A stretch of DNA of 64,000 bases from Eudorina sp. 2006-703-Eu-15 (taxonomy: Eukaryota; Chlorophyta; Chlorophyceae; Chlamydomonadales; Volvocaceae): assembly GCA_003117195.1 (NCBI GenBank), contig BDSI01000083.1, positions 118,501 through 182,500 on the forward strand, read 5' to 3'. Positions 24,204 to 35,500 of this stretch are shown one piece after another (position 1 is the stretch's first letter; the number at the start of each line of letters is the position of its first letter). Below the pieces are notes generated by a model. The model saw only the letters and a program-made list of their open reading frames with translations, did not search any database and was not told the DNA's origin. The position numbers and the translations under genes are program-made.

Positions 24204-24932
24204 AAGATAACTGAGCCGCGAGAAGCGAAGTCCAGCGTAACAGGCGATGTAGGCGACGGTGGTTATGTGTGTGGGTACGGTATGTGACTTGAACGACGTG
24301 GCGCGCGGGTGAATCAAATTGAGGTGGGTGTGCCTGTATGTGGGGGACTGGCGGGAGGAAAAGCAGGGGGAGGAAACGCAGGGGGAAAAAGCAGGGGGCT
24401 TGAGGAGTGATGTGCGTGCGCCCGCACGCCCTGGGTGTTGTGTTGTCGTTGGACTCCGCGTGCGGTGCCCCAATGCGCGGCTGCTGCTGCTGCTGCTCCC
24501 AGACGGAGTGCGGGGGACGTTGCGCCGACGGCCTCCTCGCGCGGCGGGAAACCACCACCCAATCAAAGACATCAGAGGATTCAGAGGATCAGAGCTGTGT
24601 TGTGCCGCGGTGTTGTGCCGCACCGTACTGCGTGCGACGGCTGCGACGTTGGTACTCCGTCGTCAACTTTAGGGTTTTCTGAATGTGTCACACATGGCCG
24701 TGTGCAGTCCGCACATGCAGCCGCGTGCAATCTCTCGGGGGGGGGGGGGCGCCAGAAGCGCTAATCAGTTGCGTGATAGGACAAAAAGTAGTAATCAAGT
24801 AGTAATGGCCGATGGTTGGGGGGTCAAAGCTGCGCGCTTGGGTCAATGAGTACGGATGCTGTACACGTCGACCCATAGGTCCGCCGGGGGAGCTGCAGGA
24901 ACGTTTGACGTGCGCTTCGTGTTGTTTGTTGT

Positions 24933-25317
24933 TTGATGTTGTGATTATCATTACTAGTGGTGGTGGTGGTGGTGGTGGTAATGCATGGTGACGGTGGTAT
25001 GTTTACGCAAGCGGCGCCTACCACGTCTAGGAATGCCCGCCTCTGTTTAGCCTATGCCTTTTGGGGTTGGGTTGAACCCCGGCCTGGTGACAAATGCTTA
25101 CTTTTGGGGTCGATTGATGTTGTGATTATCATTACTAGTGGTGGTGGTGGTGGTGGTAATGCATGGTGACGGTGGTATGTTTACGCAAGCGGCGCCTACC
25201 ACGTCTAGGAATGCCCGCCGCCTCTGTTTAGCTTATGCCTTTTGGGGTTGGGTTGAAAAGAAACAGCCCAGACACACCCGGCCTGGTGACTAATGCTTAC
25301 TTTTGGGGTCGGGTTGG
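24933..25317. repeat. 181-bp tandem duplication with a 24-bp indel
   Basis: The first copy starts at 24,933 and the second at 25,114 (both TTGATGTTGTGATTATCATT). They are nearly identical, through a GGT-trinucleotide run and GCGGCGCCTACCACG to ACTTTTGGGGTCG. The second copy carries an extra segment of about 24 bp (AAGAAACAGCCCAGACACAC core) near 25,258-25,281. Confidence 0.93.
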
Positions 25318-25744
25318 CCCCTAGCGTCATCCCCCGCGAAACGGTTGTTTTTGGGGTGTCAATGCCAAGCGGGGCCGGTGCCCGGGCATACGGCAGATTG
25401 GAGTCTTGAGTAAGCAGAGCGTACAACATACAGGTCCACAGTGGAACCTAGCTTTGGGGTCGTACAATTCTACGGAAGTGCCGTGCAATTTTTGAATGCT
25501 TGGTTTGATTGTTTGTTGCTTGTTCACTTGGTTGGTTGGATGTATGCCCGCCAGCGCGCGCGCGGGGTGTGGCTGTCCGCACTTTTTGAACCGACGGCTC
25601 GACCACTACGGTAGGTGAGGTACGAATTGCGTGTTCCGGAGAAGTCTAGAGAGAGGTGAGCCGCGATCAGCGTGAGGCAGGCGATGAAGATGCTCACACC
25701 GAACCGTAGGGATGCATGTTGGGGATGTGGACAACCGAAGGTGC

Positions 25745-25835
25745 GTGCTGTGCGGACAGAAAGAAGGAGGAGGAAGAGAAGGAGGCGAAGGGCGAGAAGG
25801 AGAAGAAGTAAGGAGCGCAAAGTGGAGCGGGTGAG
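25745..25835. repeat. Polypurine tract
   Basis: About 90 bp almost entirely A/G on the + strand (GAAGGAGGAGGAAGAGAAGG type). It is a possible triplex-forming sequence with no coding evidence. Confidence 0.75.
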
Positions 25836-26274
25836 CGGCGCACCCGCGGTGTGGCGCCCGTCGCTTCGGCAAAAGCTGCGGCACCGTGGTCCACAGGCTC
25901 GTGGGGGGCCGCCCGAGCTTGTGTGAAAGCCACAGGGAGGGCAGACCCAGTTCATCGCGACTGCTTTTAGGCGCCGAGATGGTGCTGGCCCCGACAGAGG
26001 GCTGCTCGAAGTTTATCTTTGGGGGGTTGTGGAGAAATGGCTACCCGACGCTGCTAAAAGTTTGTCGGAAGCAACCAGGGTTGGCGGCGTCCCTTTCGGC
26101 CAGGGGGGGAACAGGGATCATTTGCCGTCGGAAGCGGTGGCAGCCCGCGGCGGATGGCGTGTCCTTGTAGGCGTGTGGCGCCGTTGGGGAGTTGTTGGCG
26201 CTTCGTCTTTTGAGGCTTGGGCGACCTGGCAAGACGTTCCGAGAGCCTTAGGGTTGCTGGCCACGCACGCGCCG

Positions 26275-26278
<4 letters not shown>

Positions 26279-26365
<87 letters not shown>
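26279..26365. repeat. (TG)43 microsatellite
   Basis: An uninterrupted TG tract of about 86 bp directly abutting the 3' end of the minus-strand LINE. It probably originated as, or expanded from, the retrotransposon tail. Confidence 0.97.
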
Positions 26366-26370
<5 letters not shown>

Positions 26371-27780
26371 AATCGTTACATATCTGCCGGGCCGACGCTG
26401 GCCGGGGGCGCTAACCCGCCCCATACGGGAGACCGCCGAAGCACTCTCCCCCGGATTCGGGGGAGAGGGGCGTAAGGGGCCTCTGTCCCCTCGCTCTCAA
26501 CCAAGGGCGCGTGCCCGATCCCTGAGGATCGGTGACAGCTGTGCCCCCTCAAGGGATTGGGCGGAAGCCCATCCCGGGCGGTCTGCGCCTCGCAGTCCGC
26601 TGTTCAACCTCCTCAAGTCCTTGCAGCACCCAGGGCGCGTTCCTCAGCAATTCGGAGGCGCGCCCCTGCTTGGTGAGGTAAAACTAGCCTGGTCCCGCGT
26701 CCCAACCTATCGTACTAGCTAAGGTTGCACCATTCGGCAGGCCTGCCCGCCCAGCTGAGTCAGAGCGACGTCGCACACGTCAGGCCATGCTGGGTCCGGG
26801 TACGCAGTCGGGCGCTCCATGATGGGGCTATGGTTTGCACAAGGCAGCACATCACCACGTAAGCATCCCTGTCGTACACCCCTTCCCGTCGCGAGCGGCC
26901 CTCGCCTACAAGTCCCGCTGCCAACTCGCACTGGTCGGGCCCGACCCTCCTCGGGCGCCCACGATCCCCATCGTGTCCGGAAGTGGGCTTCCCTAGTCCG
27001 AATCCCTACACCCTAGCGTCTCGCGCTGCTATCTATCCATCAAGAGTCTACGTCTACTGGCTGCACGCAGCGGATCCGGCCGTCCACCACCGATAGGATC
27101 GGGTGGTCCGGTCCCACCCCCTCCCATCCCCGTCGCGGTCGGCCCAGTTCAACAAAACTGGCGACCCGCTGCCACAACTCCATGACTGCGCGCGCCTTAG
27201 CTACATCTACGGGCGACGGGGCAGCCGGCGGCCCCGGCACGGGTTGTGCGCCCCCGTTGCGGGTCGCTGCACGTAGCCCAACCCTCGCCCGCTCCATGGC
27301 CGTCAGCGCCGCTAGGGCAGTGATATCCCAAACCCCTTGTTGCACCCCCTGCGGCGGCTCAGCCAGCCACACATTGGCTGGTGACGGGGCCCTGAACGTG
27401 TGCCCCGATCTGTTGTACCACTGCCTGAGGGACCGGGCATGCCCAGAAATGGTGTGCCCGTGGTGAACACGGGTGGGGCCCCGCGCCACCGTACCCGCCG
27501 CACCCACACGCCTCGGGGTGGGCGTTGTGTAGGTGGCTGTTGCCAGGCAGCGGGACCCCGTCAACCGCCAGGCGCCATAGTGTTTCTTTATGCAACTTGT
27601 GTTGAACGTGCAACTTTTGTGCCACTTGTGGGCATCAGCATTCCATCAAACTAGATTTCACCTTGCAGCGCCAGAGCCATGCCAATCGCACCGTGGTTGA
27701 ACCTCGGGTAGGCGTCATGAAAGTCCTGCACTTGTTGCAAACACCCTTATGACTATCATTTGTCAACACCACAACTGAGC
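26279..27780 (-). mobile_element. Degraded 5'-truncated LINE (non-LTR retrotransposon) with (CA)n tail
   Basis: Read on the minus strand, 27,630-27,359 encodes KETLWRLAVDGVPLP, then a cysteine/histidine knuckle ACGCGGYGG...HHFWACP (C-x-C ... H-x4-C). This is the zinc knuckle typical of the C-terminus of L1-type LINE ORF2. After a frameshift near 27,370 the frame continues as ANVWLAEPPQGVQQG... and ends at 27,040. Upstream (27,770-27,660), another frame reads LQQVQDFHDAYPRFNHG with in-frame stops. The 3' UTR would run from 27,039 down to about 26,366. It ends in a (CA)n tail (TG on the + strand, 26,279-26,365). No reverse-transcriptase or endonuclease domain remains, so the copy is 5'-truncated and non-functional. 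The upstream limit is uncertain. Confidence 0.7.
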
Positions 27781-29065
27781 TGCGCATCCAAGAGTCGGAT
27801 GTTTGAGAAGGTGACAACGTCTGGCTACGTCCGTTGGAGAAAAACTGGGCTTCATCAACAAGACATTGTTTACCTGTGTATTGAATGAGCGCGTATGCAT
27901 CAAGTGGAACCTTACACCAGACGAGCTGTACGGCATACTGAAGCCCTATTAAAAAGATCCTGGTTCACAAATAATTTTAGTAACCCACAATCTTTCGCCC
28001 AAAACTGTTTGTATCATAAACACATATTGGAACACCTTATCATAGCTACTGAACTTCGTCCGGTGCCTTCTGAATGCTTTCTAAAACCCAAACGATAGTT
28101 TATGGGATGCCCCAAAACCCCTGGCAGCGTCTCGGACGCTGCACGATGACGTTCTTGTTAAGGTAGGATACCTGCCCAGGGCCTTAGAGAAGTTCGGCTG
28201 TTTTGGCCGCAATTACTCACCGCCGGTGCAGCAGTTCATAGTCGCTTACACGAATTATTTACTTAACAAGTGTTTCTCTCGATATCTGCTGCAGGGCGTC
28301 CATGATGCCTTCTTGAGATCTGACCGCTGGTGACAAGGATCGCGCAACGGACCTCGCAAGGTGGGAGCTGGTTTATGTATTGTGGGTGTTCATGATAGAT
28401 AAAATAAGATATATCAGACGTATGTATTACAAGTTACGGGGCGTGGCCTTGATTGCGAAGTCCACCACGCATCGATGCATCAAAACCCGTCAGAACAAAG
28501 TCCCCTCGAGTTTGCTGTTGGCGAGCACGTAGGGTTTGCTCACACGAGATTTAGCAATGCAATTTGCTTCTGAGCGAACCGGATCGCGACCCACGCGCGA
28601 TACCCTTTGGGAACCCTGCACAGCGTCTACACAGCGTGGCAACAAAGTCGTGTGATACGATTCATGGCATGACATGAGGTCGATCGCCGCGTGCCGTATT
28701 CTTCTTACGCCTGGCGCATGTCCCCTCCACTGCATTTCTTCCCTCCACACAGGTTCAAGGCGCTTTAAAGGCATCGCCAGGGGCAGCTTACCGCATCAAG
28801 CAAGGGCAACTTCGAGTGCATCTCAATGGCATCATCAAGCGCGTCTCCAAGAGCATTTCCGAGAGCAATTTCAAGAATGTCGTCAAGGGGCATCTTGATT
28901 GTGCCTCGTATAGGGCACATTTATGGCGTGATACAACACCCGTCAAGAGCATGTACAAGGGCACGCATCTTCAAGGGCAAAAAGACGACTGGTCAAGTTC
29001 AAGCCGATGCGAACGACGGACCTGTTATAGAAAATGATGAGAAGAGGGAAAGGTTGTAAGATACG
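27781..29065. other. AT-richer intergenic region with no recognised gene
   Basis: Noticeably richer in A/T than its surroundings. Around 28,770-28,990 there is a very degenerate repetition of CAAGGGCA/CAAGAGCA-like motifs. No gene could be supported. Confidence 0.5.
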
Positions 29066-29270
29066 CGGAGTTCCCCATGTGAGGAAGGTGACGCGGTGCG
29101 GGCTAATGGTCGGAACACCCCGTCGTTGGACGATGACGTGCTGCACGGACTATGGTCGGAGTTCCCCATGCGAGGAAGGTGACGCGGTGTGGGCCAATGG
29201 TCGGAATGCCCCATCGTTGGAGGGTGACGTGATGCACGGACTATGGTCGTAGTGCCCCATCGCTGGCGGC
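29066..29270. repeat. 45-46 bp tandem repeat with a 91-bp higher-order unit
   Basis: Units start with CGGA at 29,066, 29,111, 29,157 and 29,202, with a further degenerate one at 29,248. Alternate units resemble each other most, giving a 91-bp period (TTCCCCATGCGAGGAAGG versus CCCCATCGTTGGA types). Confidence 0.88.
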
Positions 29271-29392
29271 GAAAATAGTGGAGGCTCTGCTGGCGGATTC
29301 GAATGCGCGCCTTGTCATCCATGTACGGCACATGGCTACAGTCAGTGAGTTGTTCGGGGTAGGAAAGAGGGTTGTTGGGTTGTCATTCGCCG

Positions 29393-29575
29393 CAGGGAGG
29401 GAGGGTGGGTGGGTAGGTTGTCATGCACCACAGGGAGGGTTGGTGGGTGGGTTCCCGTCATGCAGAACAGGGAGGGAGGGAGGGTGGGTGGTTCCCGTCA
29501 TGCAACACAGGGGCGTTGGGTGAGTTCCCGTCATGCGCAATAGGGAGGAAGGGAGGGTGTATGGTAAGATGTCCT
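29393..29575. repeat. Left flanking copy of the 41-bp G-rich minisatellite
   Basis: About four diverged units of the type CCCGTCATGCGCCACAGGGA + GGGAGGGTGGGTGG, in the same orientation as the array at 57,867-58,500. It directly precedes the 28-bp array. Confidence 0.85.
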
Positions 29576-29594
29576 ACGCCGCATGCAGGGAGGG

Positions 29595-32500
29595 AGCTGG
29601 ACCGCGGAAGGGCTGGCGTCGGAGCTGGACCGCAGAAGGGCTGGCGTAGGAGCTGGACCGCTGGAGGGCTGGTGTCGGAGCTGGACCGCTGCAGGGCTGG
29701 TGTCGGAGCTGGACCGATGGAGGGCTGGTGTCAAAGGTCGACCGCTGGAGGGCTGGTGTCGGAGCTCGACCGCTGGAGGGCTGGTGCCGGAGTTGGACCG
29801 CTGGTGGGCTGACGTCGGAGCTGGACCTCTGGAGGGCTGGCGTCGGAGCTGGACCGCTGGAGCGATGGCGTCGGAGCTGGACCGCGGGAGGGCTGGCATC
29901 GGAGCTGGACCGCTGGAGGGCTGACGTCGGAGCTCGACCCCTGGAGGGCTGGTGTCGGAGCTGTATCGCTGGAGGGCTGGTGTCGGAGCTGGACCGCTGG
30001 AGGGCTGGCGTCGGAGCTGGACCGCTGCAGGGCTGGTGTCGGAGCCCGACCGCTGGAGGGCTGGCGTCGGAGCTGGACCGCGGGAAGGGCTGGCGTCGGA
30101 GCTGGACGGCTGCAGGGCTGGTGTCGGAGCCCGACCGCTGGAGGGCTGGCGTCGGAGCTGGACCGCTGGAGGGCTGGCGTCGGAGCTGGACCGCTGCAGG
30201 GCTGACGTCGGAGCTGGGCCGCTGGAGGGCTGGCAACAGAGCTGGACCGCTGCAGGGCCGGCGTCGGAATCGAGCTGGACCGCTGGAGGGCCTGCATCGG
30301 AGCTCGACCGCTGGAGGGCTGGCATCGGAGCTGGACCGCGGGAGGGCTGGAATCGGAGCTGGACCGCTGGAGGGCTGGCATCGGAGCTGGACTGCGGGAG
30401 GGCTGACATCGGAGCTGGACCGCTGGAGGGCTGGCAACAGAGCTGGACCGCTGGAGGGCTGGCGTCGGACATGAGCTGGACCGCTGGAGGGCTGGCATCG
30501 GAGCTGGACCGCTGGAGGGCTGGAGTCGGAGCTGGACCGCTGAACGGCTGGCGTCGGAGCTGGACCGCTGGAGGGCTGGCATCGGAGCTGGACCGCGGGA
30601 GGGCTGGCGTCGGAGCTGGACCGCGGGAGGGCTGGTGTCGTAGCTGGACTTCTGGAGGGCTGGCGTCGGAGCTGGACCGCTGGAGGGCAGGTGTCAAAGG
30701 TCGACCGCTGGAGGGCTGGTGTCGGAGCTCGACAGCTGGAGGGTTGGTGCCGGAGCTGGACCGCTGGTGGGCTGACGTCGGAGCTGGACCTCTGGAGGGC
30801 TGGCGTCGGAGCTGGACCGCTGGAGCGATGGCGTCGGAGCTGGACCGCGGGAGGGCTGGCATCGGAGCTGGACCGCTGGAGGGCTGACGTCGGAGCTCGA
30901 CCCCTGGAGGGCTGGTGTCGGAGCTGTATCGCTGGAGGGCTGGTGTCGGAGCTGGACCGCTGGAGGGCTGGCGTCGGAGCTGGACCGCTGCAGGGCTGGT
31001 GTCGGAGCCCGACCGCTGGAGGGCTGGCGTCGGAGCTGGACCGCGGGAAGGGCTGGCGTCGGAGCTGGACGGCTGCAGGGCTGGTGTCGGAGCCCGACCG
31101 CTGGAGGGCTGGCGTCGGAGCTGGACCGCTGGAGGGCTGGCGTCGGAGCTGGACCGCTGCAGAGCTGGTGTCGGAGCCCGACCGCTGGAGGGCTGGTGTC
31201 GGCGCTGGACCGCTGGAGGGCTGACGTCGGAGCTGGACCGCTGGAGGGCTGGCAACAGAGCTGGACCGCTGCAGGGCCGGCGTCGGAATCGAGCTGGACC
31301 GCTGGAAGGCCTGCATCGGAGCTCGACCGCTGGAGGGCTGGCATCGGAGCTGGACCGCGGGAGGGCTGGAATCGGAGCTGGACCGCTGGAGGGCTGGCAT
31401 CGGAGCTGGACCGCGGGAGGGCTGACATCGGAGCTGGACCGCGGGAGGGCTGGCAACAGAGCTGGACCGCTGGAGGGCTGGCGTCGGAATTGAGCTGGAC
31501 CGCGGGAGGGCTGGCATCGGAGCTTGACCGCTGGAGGGCTGGAGTCGGAGCTGGACCGCTGAAGGGCTGGAATCGGAGCTGGACCGCTGGAGGGCTGGCA
31601 TCGGAGCTGGACCGCGGGAGGGCTGGCGTCGGAGCTGGACCGCGGGAGGGCTGGTGTCGTAGCTGGACTTCTGGAGGGCTGGCGTCGGAGCTGGACCGCT
31701 GGAGGGCTGGTGTCGTAGCTGGACTTCTGGAGGGCTGGCGTCGGAGCTGGACCGCTGGAAGCAGGTGTCAAAGGTCGACCGCTGGAGGGCTGGTGTCGGA
31801 GCTCGACAGCTGGAGGGCTGGTGCCGGAGCTGGACCGCTGGAGGGCTGACGTCGGAGCTGGACCTCTGGAGGGCTGGCGTCGGAGCTGGACCGCTGGAGC
31901 GATGGCGTCGGAGCTGGACCGCGGGAGGGCTGGCATCGGAGCTGGACCGCTGGAGGGCTGACGTCGGAGCTCGACCCCTGGAGGGCTGGTGTCGGAGCTG
32001 TATCGCTGGAGGGCTGGTGTCGGAGCTGGACCGCTGGAGGGCTGGCGTCGGAGCTGGACCGCTGCAGGGCTGGTGTCGGAGCCCGACCGCTGGAGGGCTG
32101 GCATCGGAGCTGGACCGCGGGAGGGCTGGAATCGGAGCTGGACCGCTGGAGGGCTGGCATCGGAGCTGGACCGCGGGAGGGCTGGCGTCGGAATTGAGCT
32201 GGACCGCGGGAGGGCTGGCATCGGAGCTTGACCGCTGGAGGGCTGGAGTCGGAGCTGGACCGCTGAAGGGCTGGAATCGGAGCTGGACCGCTGGAGGGCT
32301 GGCATCGGAGCTGGACCGCGGGAGGGCTGGCGTCGGAGCTGGACCGCGGGAGGGCTGGTGTCGTAGCTGGACTTCTGGAGGGCTGGCGTCGGAGCTGGAC
32401 CGCTGGAGGGCAGGTGTCAAAGGTCGACCGCTGGAGGGCTGGTGTCGGAGCTCGACAGCTGGAGGGCTGGTGCCGGAGCTGGACCGCTGGTGGGCTGACG

Positions 32501-35500
32501 TCGGGGCTGGACCTCTGGAGGGCTGGCGTCGGAGCTGGACCGCTGGAGCGATGGCGTCGGAGCTGGACCGCGGGAGGGCTGGCATCGGAGCTGGACCGCT
32601 GGAGGGCTGACGTCGGAGCTCGACCCCTGGCGGGCTGGTGTCGGAGCTGTATCGCTGGAGGGCTGGTGTCGGAGCTCGACCTCTGGAGGTCTGGCGTCGG
32701 AAGCGAGCTTGACCGCTGGAGGGCTGGCATCGGAGCTGCACCGATGGAGGGCAGGCGTCGGAGCTGGACCGCGGGAGGGATGGCATCGGAGCTGGACCGC
32801 TGGTGGGTTGGCGTCGGAGCTGGACCGCTGGAGGGCTGGCATCGGAGCTGGACTGCTGGAGGGCTGGCATCGGAGCTGGACCGCGGGAGGGCTGGTGTCG
32901 GAATCGAGCTGCACCGCTGAAGGCCTGGCATCGGAACTGGACCGCTGGAGGGCTGGCATCGGAGCTGGACCGCTGGAGGGCTGGCGTCGGAATTGAGCTG
33001 GACCGCGGGAGGGCTGGCATCGGAGCTGGACCGCTGGAGGGCTGGCGTCGGAATTGAGCTGGACCGCGGGAGGGCTGGCATCGGAGCTGGACCGCTGGAG
33101 GGCTGGAGTCGGAGCTGGACCGCGGGAGGGCTGGCGACCGCGGGAGGGCTGGTGTCGAAGCTGGACCTCTGGAGGGCCGGCATCGGAGCTGGACCGCGGG
33201 AGGGCTGGCATCGGAGTTGGACCGCTGGAGGGCTGGTGTCAAAGGTCGACCGCTGGTGGGCTGACGTTGGAGCTGGACCTCTGGAGGGCTGGCGTCGGAG
33301 CTGGACCGCTGGAGCGATGGCGTGGGAGCTGGACCGCTGGAGGGCTGGCATCGGAGCTTGACCGCTGGAGGGCTGACGTCGGAGCTCGACCCCTGGAGGG
33401 CTGGTGTCGGAGCTGTATCGCTGGAGGGCTGGTGTCGGAGCTGGACCGCTGGAGGGCTGGCGTCGGAGCTGGACCGCTGCAGGGCTGTTGTCGGAGCCCG
33501 ACCGCTGGAGGGCCGGCGTCGGAATCTAGCTTGACCGCTGGAGGGCTGGCATCGGAGCTGGACTGCTGGAGGGCTGGCATCGGAGCTGGACCACGGGAGG
33601 GCTGACTTCGAAGCTGGACCGCTGGAGGGCTGGCATCGGAGCTGGACCGCTGGAGGGCTGGCTTCAGAGCTGGACCGCTGGTAGGCTGGTGCCGGAGCTG
33701 GACCGCGGGAGGGCTGGCGTCGGAGCTGGACCGCTGGAGCGATGGCGTCGGAGCTGGACCGCTGGAAGGCTGACGTCGGAGCTCGACCCCTGGAGGGCTG
33801 GTGTCGGAGCTGTATCGCTGGAGGGCTGGTGTCGGAGCTGGACCGCTGGAGGGCTGGCGTCGGAGCTGGAGCGCTGCAGGGCTGGTGTCGGAGCTGGACC
33901 GCGGGAGGGCTGGCATCGGAGCTGGACCGCTGGGGGGCCTGCATCGAAGCTCGACCGCTGGAGGGCTGGCATCGGAGCTGGACTGCTGGAGGGCTGGCAT
34001 CGGAGCTGGACCGCGGGAGGGCTGGCATCGGAGTTGGAGCGCTGGAGGGCTGGTGTCAAAGGTCGACCGCTGGTGGGCTGACGTCGGAGCTGGACCTCTG
34101 GAGGGCTGGCGTCGGAGCTAGACCGCTGGAGCGATGGCGTCGGAGCTGGACCGCGGGAGGGCTGGCATCGGAGCTGGACCGCTGAAGGGCTGACGTCGGA
34201 GCTCGACCCCTGGAGGGCTGGTGTCGGAGCTGTATCGCTGGAGGGCTGGTGTCGGAGCCCGACCGCTGGAGGGCCGGCGTCGGAATCTAGCTTGACCGCT
34301 GGAGGGCTGGCATCGGAGCTGGACTGCTGGAGGGCTGGCATCGGAGCTGGACCACGGGAGGGCTGACTTCGAAGCTGGACCGCTGGAGGGCTGGCATCGG
34401 AGCTGGACCGCTGGAGGGCTGGCTTCAGAGCTGGACCGCTGGTAGGCTGGTGCCGGAGCTGGACCGCGGGAGGGCTGGCGTCGGAGCTGGACCGCTGGAG
34501 CGATGGCGTCGGAGCTGGACCGCTGGAAGGCTGACGTCGGAGCTCGACCCCTGGAGGGCTGGTGTCGGAGCTGTATCGCTGGAGGGCTGGTGTCGGAGCT
34601 GGACCGCTGGAGGGCTGGCGTCGGAGCTGGAGCGCTGCAGGGCTGGTGTCGGAGCTGGACCGCGGGAGGGCTGGCATCGGAGCTGGACCGCAGGAGGGCC
34701 TGCATCGAAGCTCGACCGCTGGAGGGCTGGCATCGGAGCTGGACTGCTGGAGGGCTGGCATCGGAGCTGGACCGCGGAGGGCTGGCATCGGAGTTGGACC
34801 GCTGGAGGGCTGGTGTCAAAGGTCGACCGCTGGTGGGCTGACGTCGGAGCTGGACCTCTGGAGGGCTGGCGTCGGAGCTAGACCGCTGGAGCGATGGCGT
34901 CGGAGCTGGACCGCGGGAGGGCTGGCATCGGAGCTGGACCGCTGGAGGGCTGACGTCGGAGCTCGACCCCTGGAGGGCTGGTGTCGGAGCTGGACCGCTG
35001 GAGGGCTGGTGTCGGAGCCCGACCGCTGGAGGGCCGGCGTCGGAATCTAGCTTGACCGCTGGAGGGCTGGCATCGGAGCTGGACTGCTGGAGGGCTGGCA
35101 TCGGAGCTGGACCACGGGAGGGCTGACTTCGAAGCTGGACCGCTGGAGGGCTGGCATCGGAGCTGGACCGCTGGAGGGCTGGCTTCAGAGCTGGACCGCT
35201 GGTAGGCTGGTGTCGGAGCTGGACCGCGGGAGGGCTGGCGTCGGAGCTGGACCGCTGGAGCGATGGCGTCGGAGCTGGACCGCTGGAAGGCTGACGTCGG
35301 AGCTCGACCCCTGGAGGGCTGGTGTCGGAGCTGTATCGCTGGAGGGCTGGTGTCGGAGCTGGACCGCTGGAGGGCTGGCGTCGGAGCTGGAGCGCTGCAG
35401 GGCTGGTGTCGGAGCTGGACCGCGGGAGGGCTGGCATCGGAGCTGGACTGCTGGAGGGCTGGCATCGGAGCTGGACCGCGGGAGGGCTGGTGTCGGAATC

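Larger units (their letters stand above)
24204..26278. other. Intergenic region with repeats; no recognised gene
   Basis: No exon with family resemblance or paralogous support is seen. It includes a run of about 13 G at 24,739, a 181-bp tandem duplication (24,933-25,317) and a polypurine tract (about 25,745-25,835). Confidence 0.5.
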
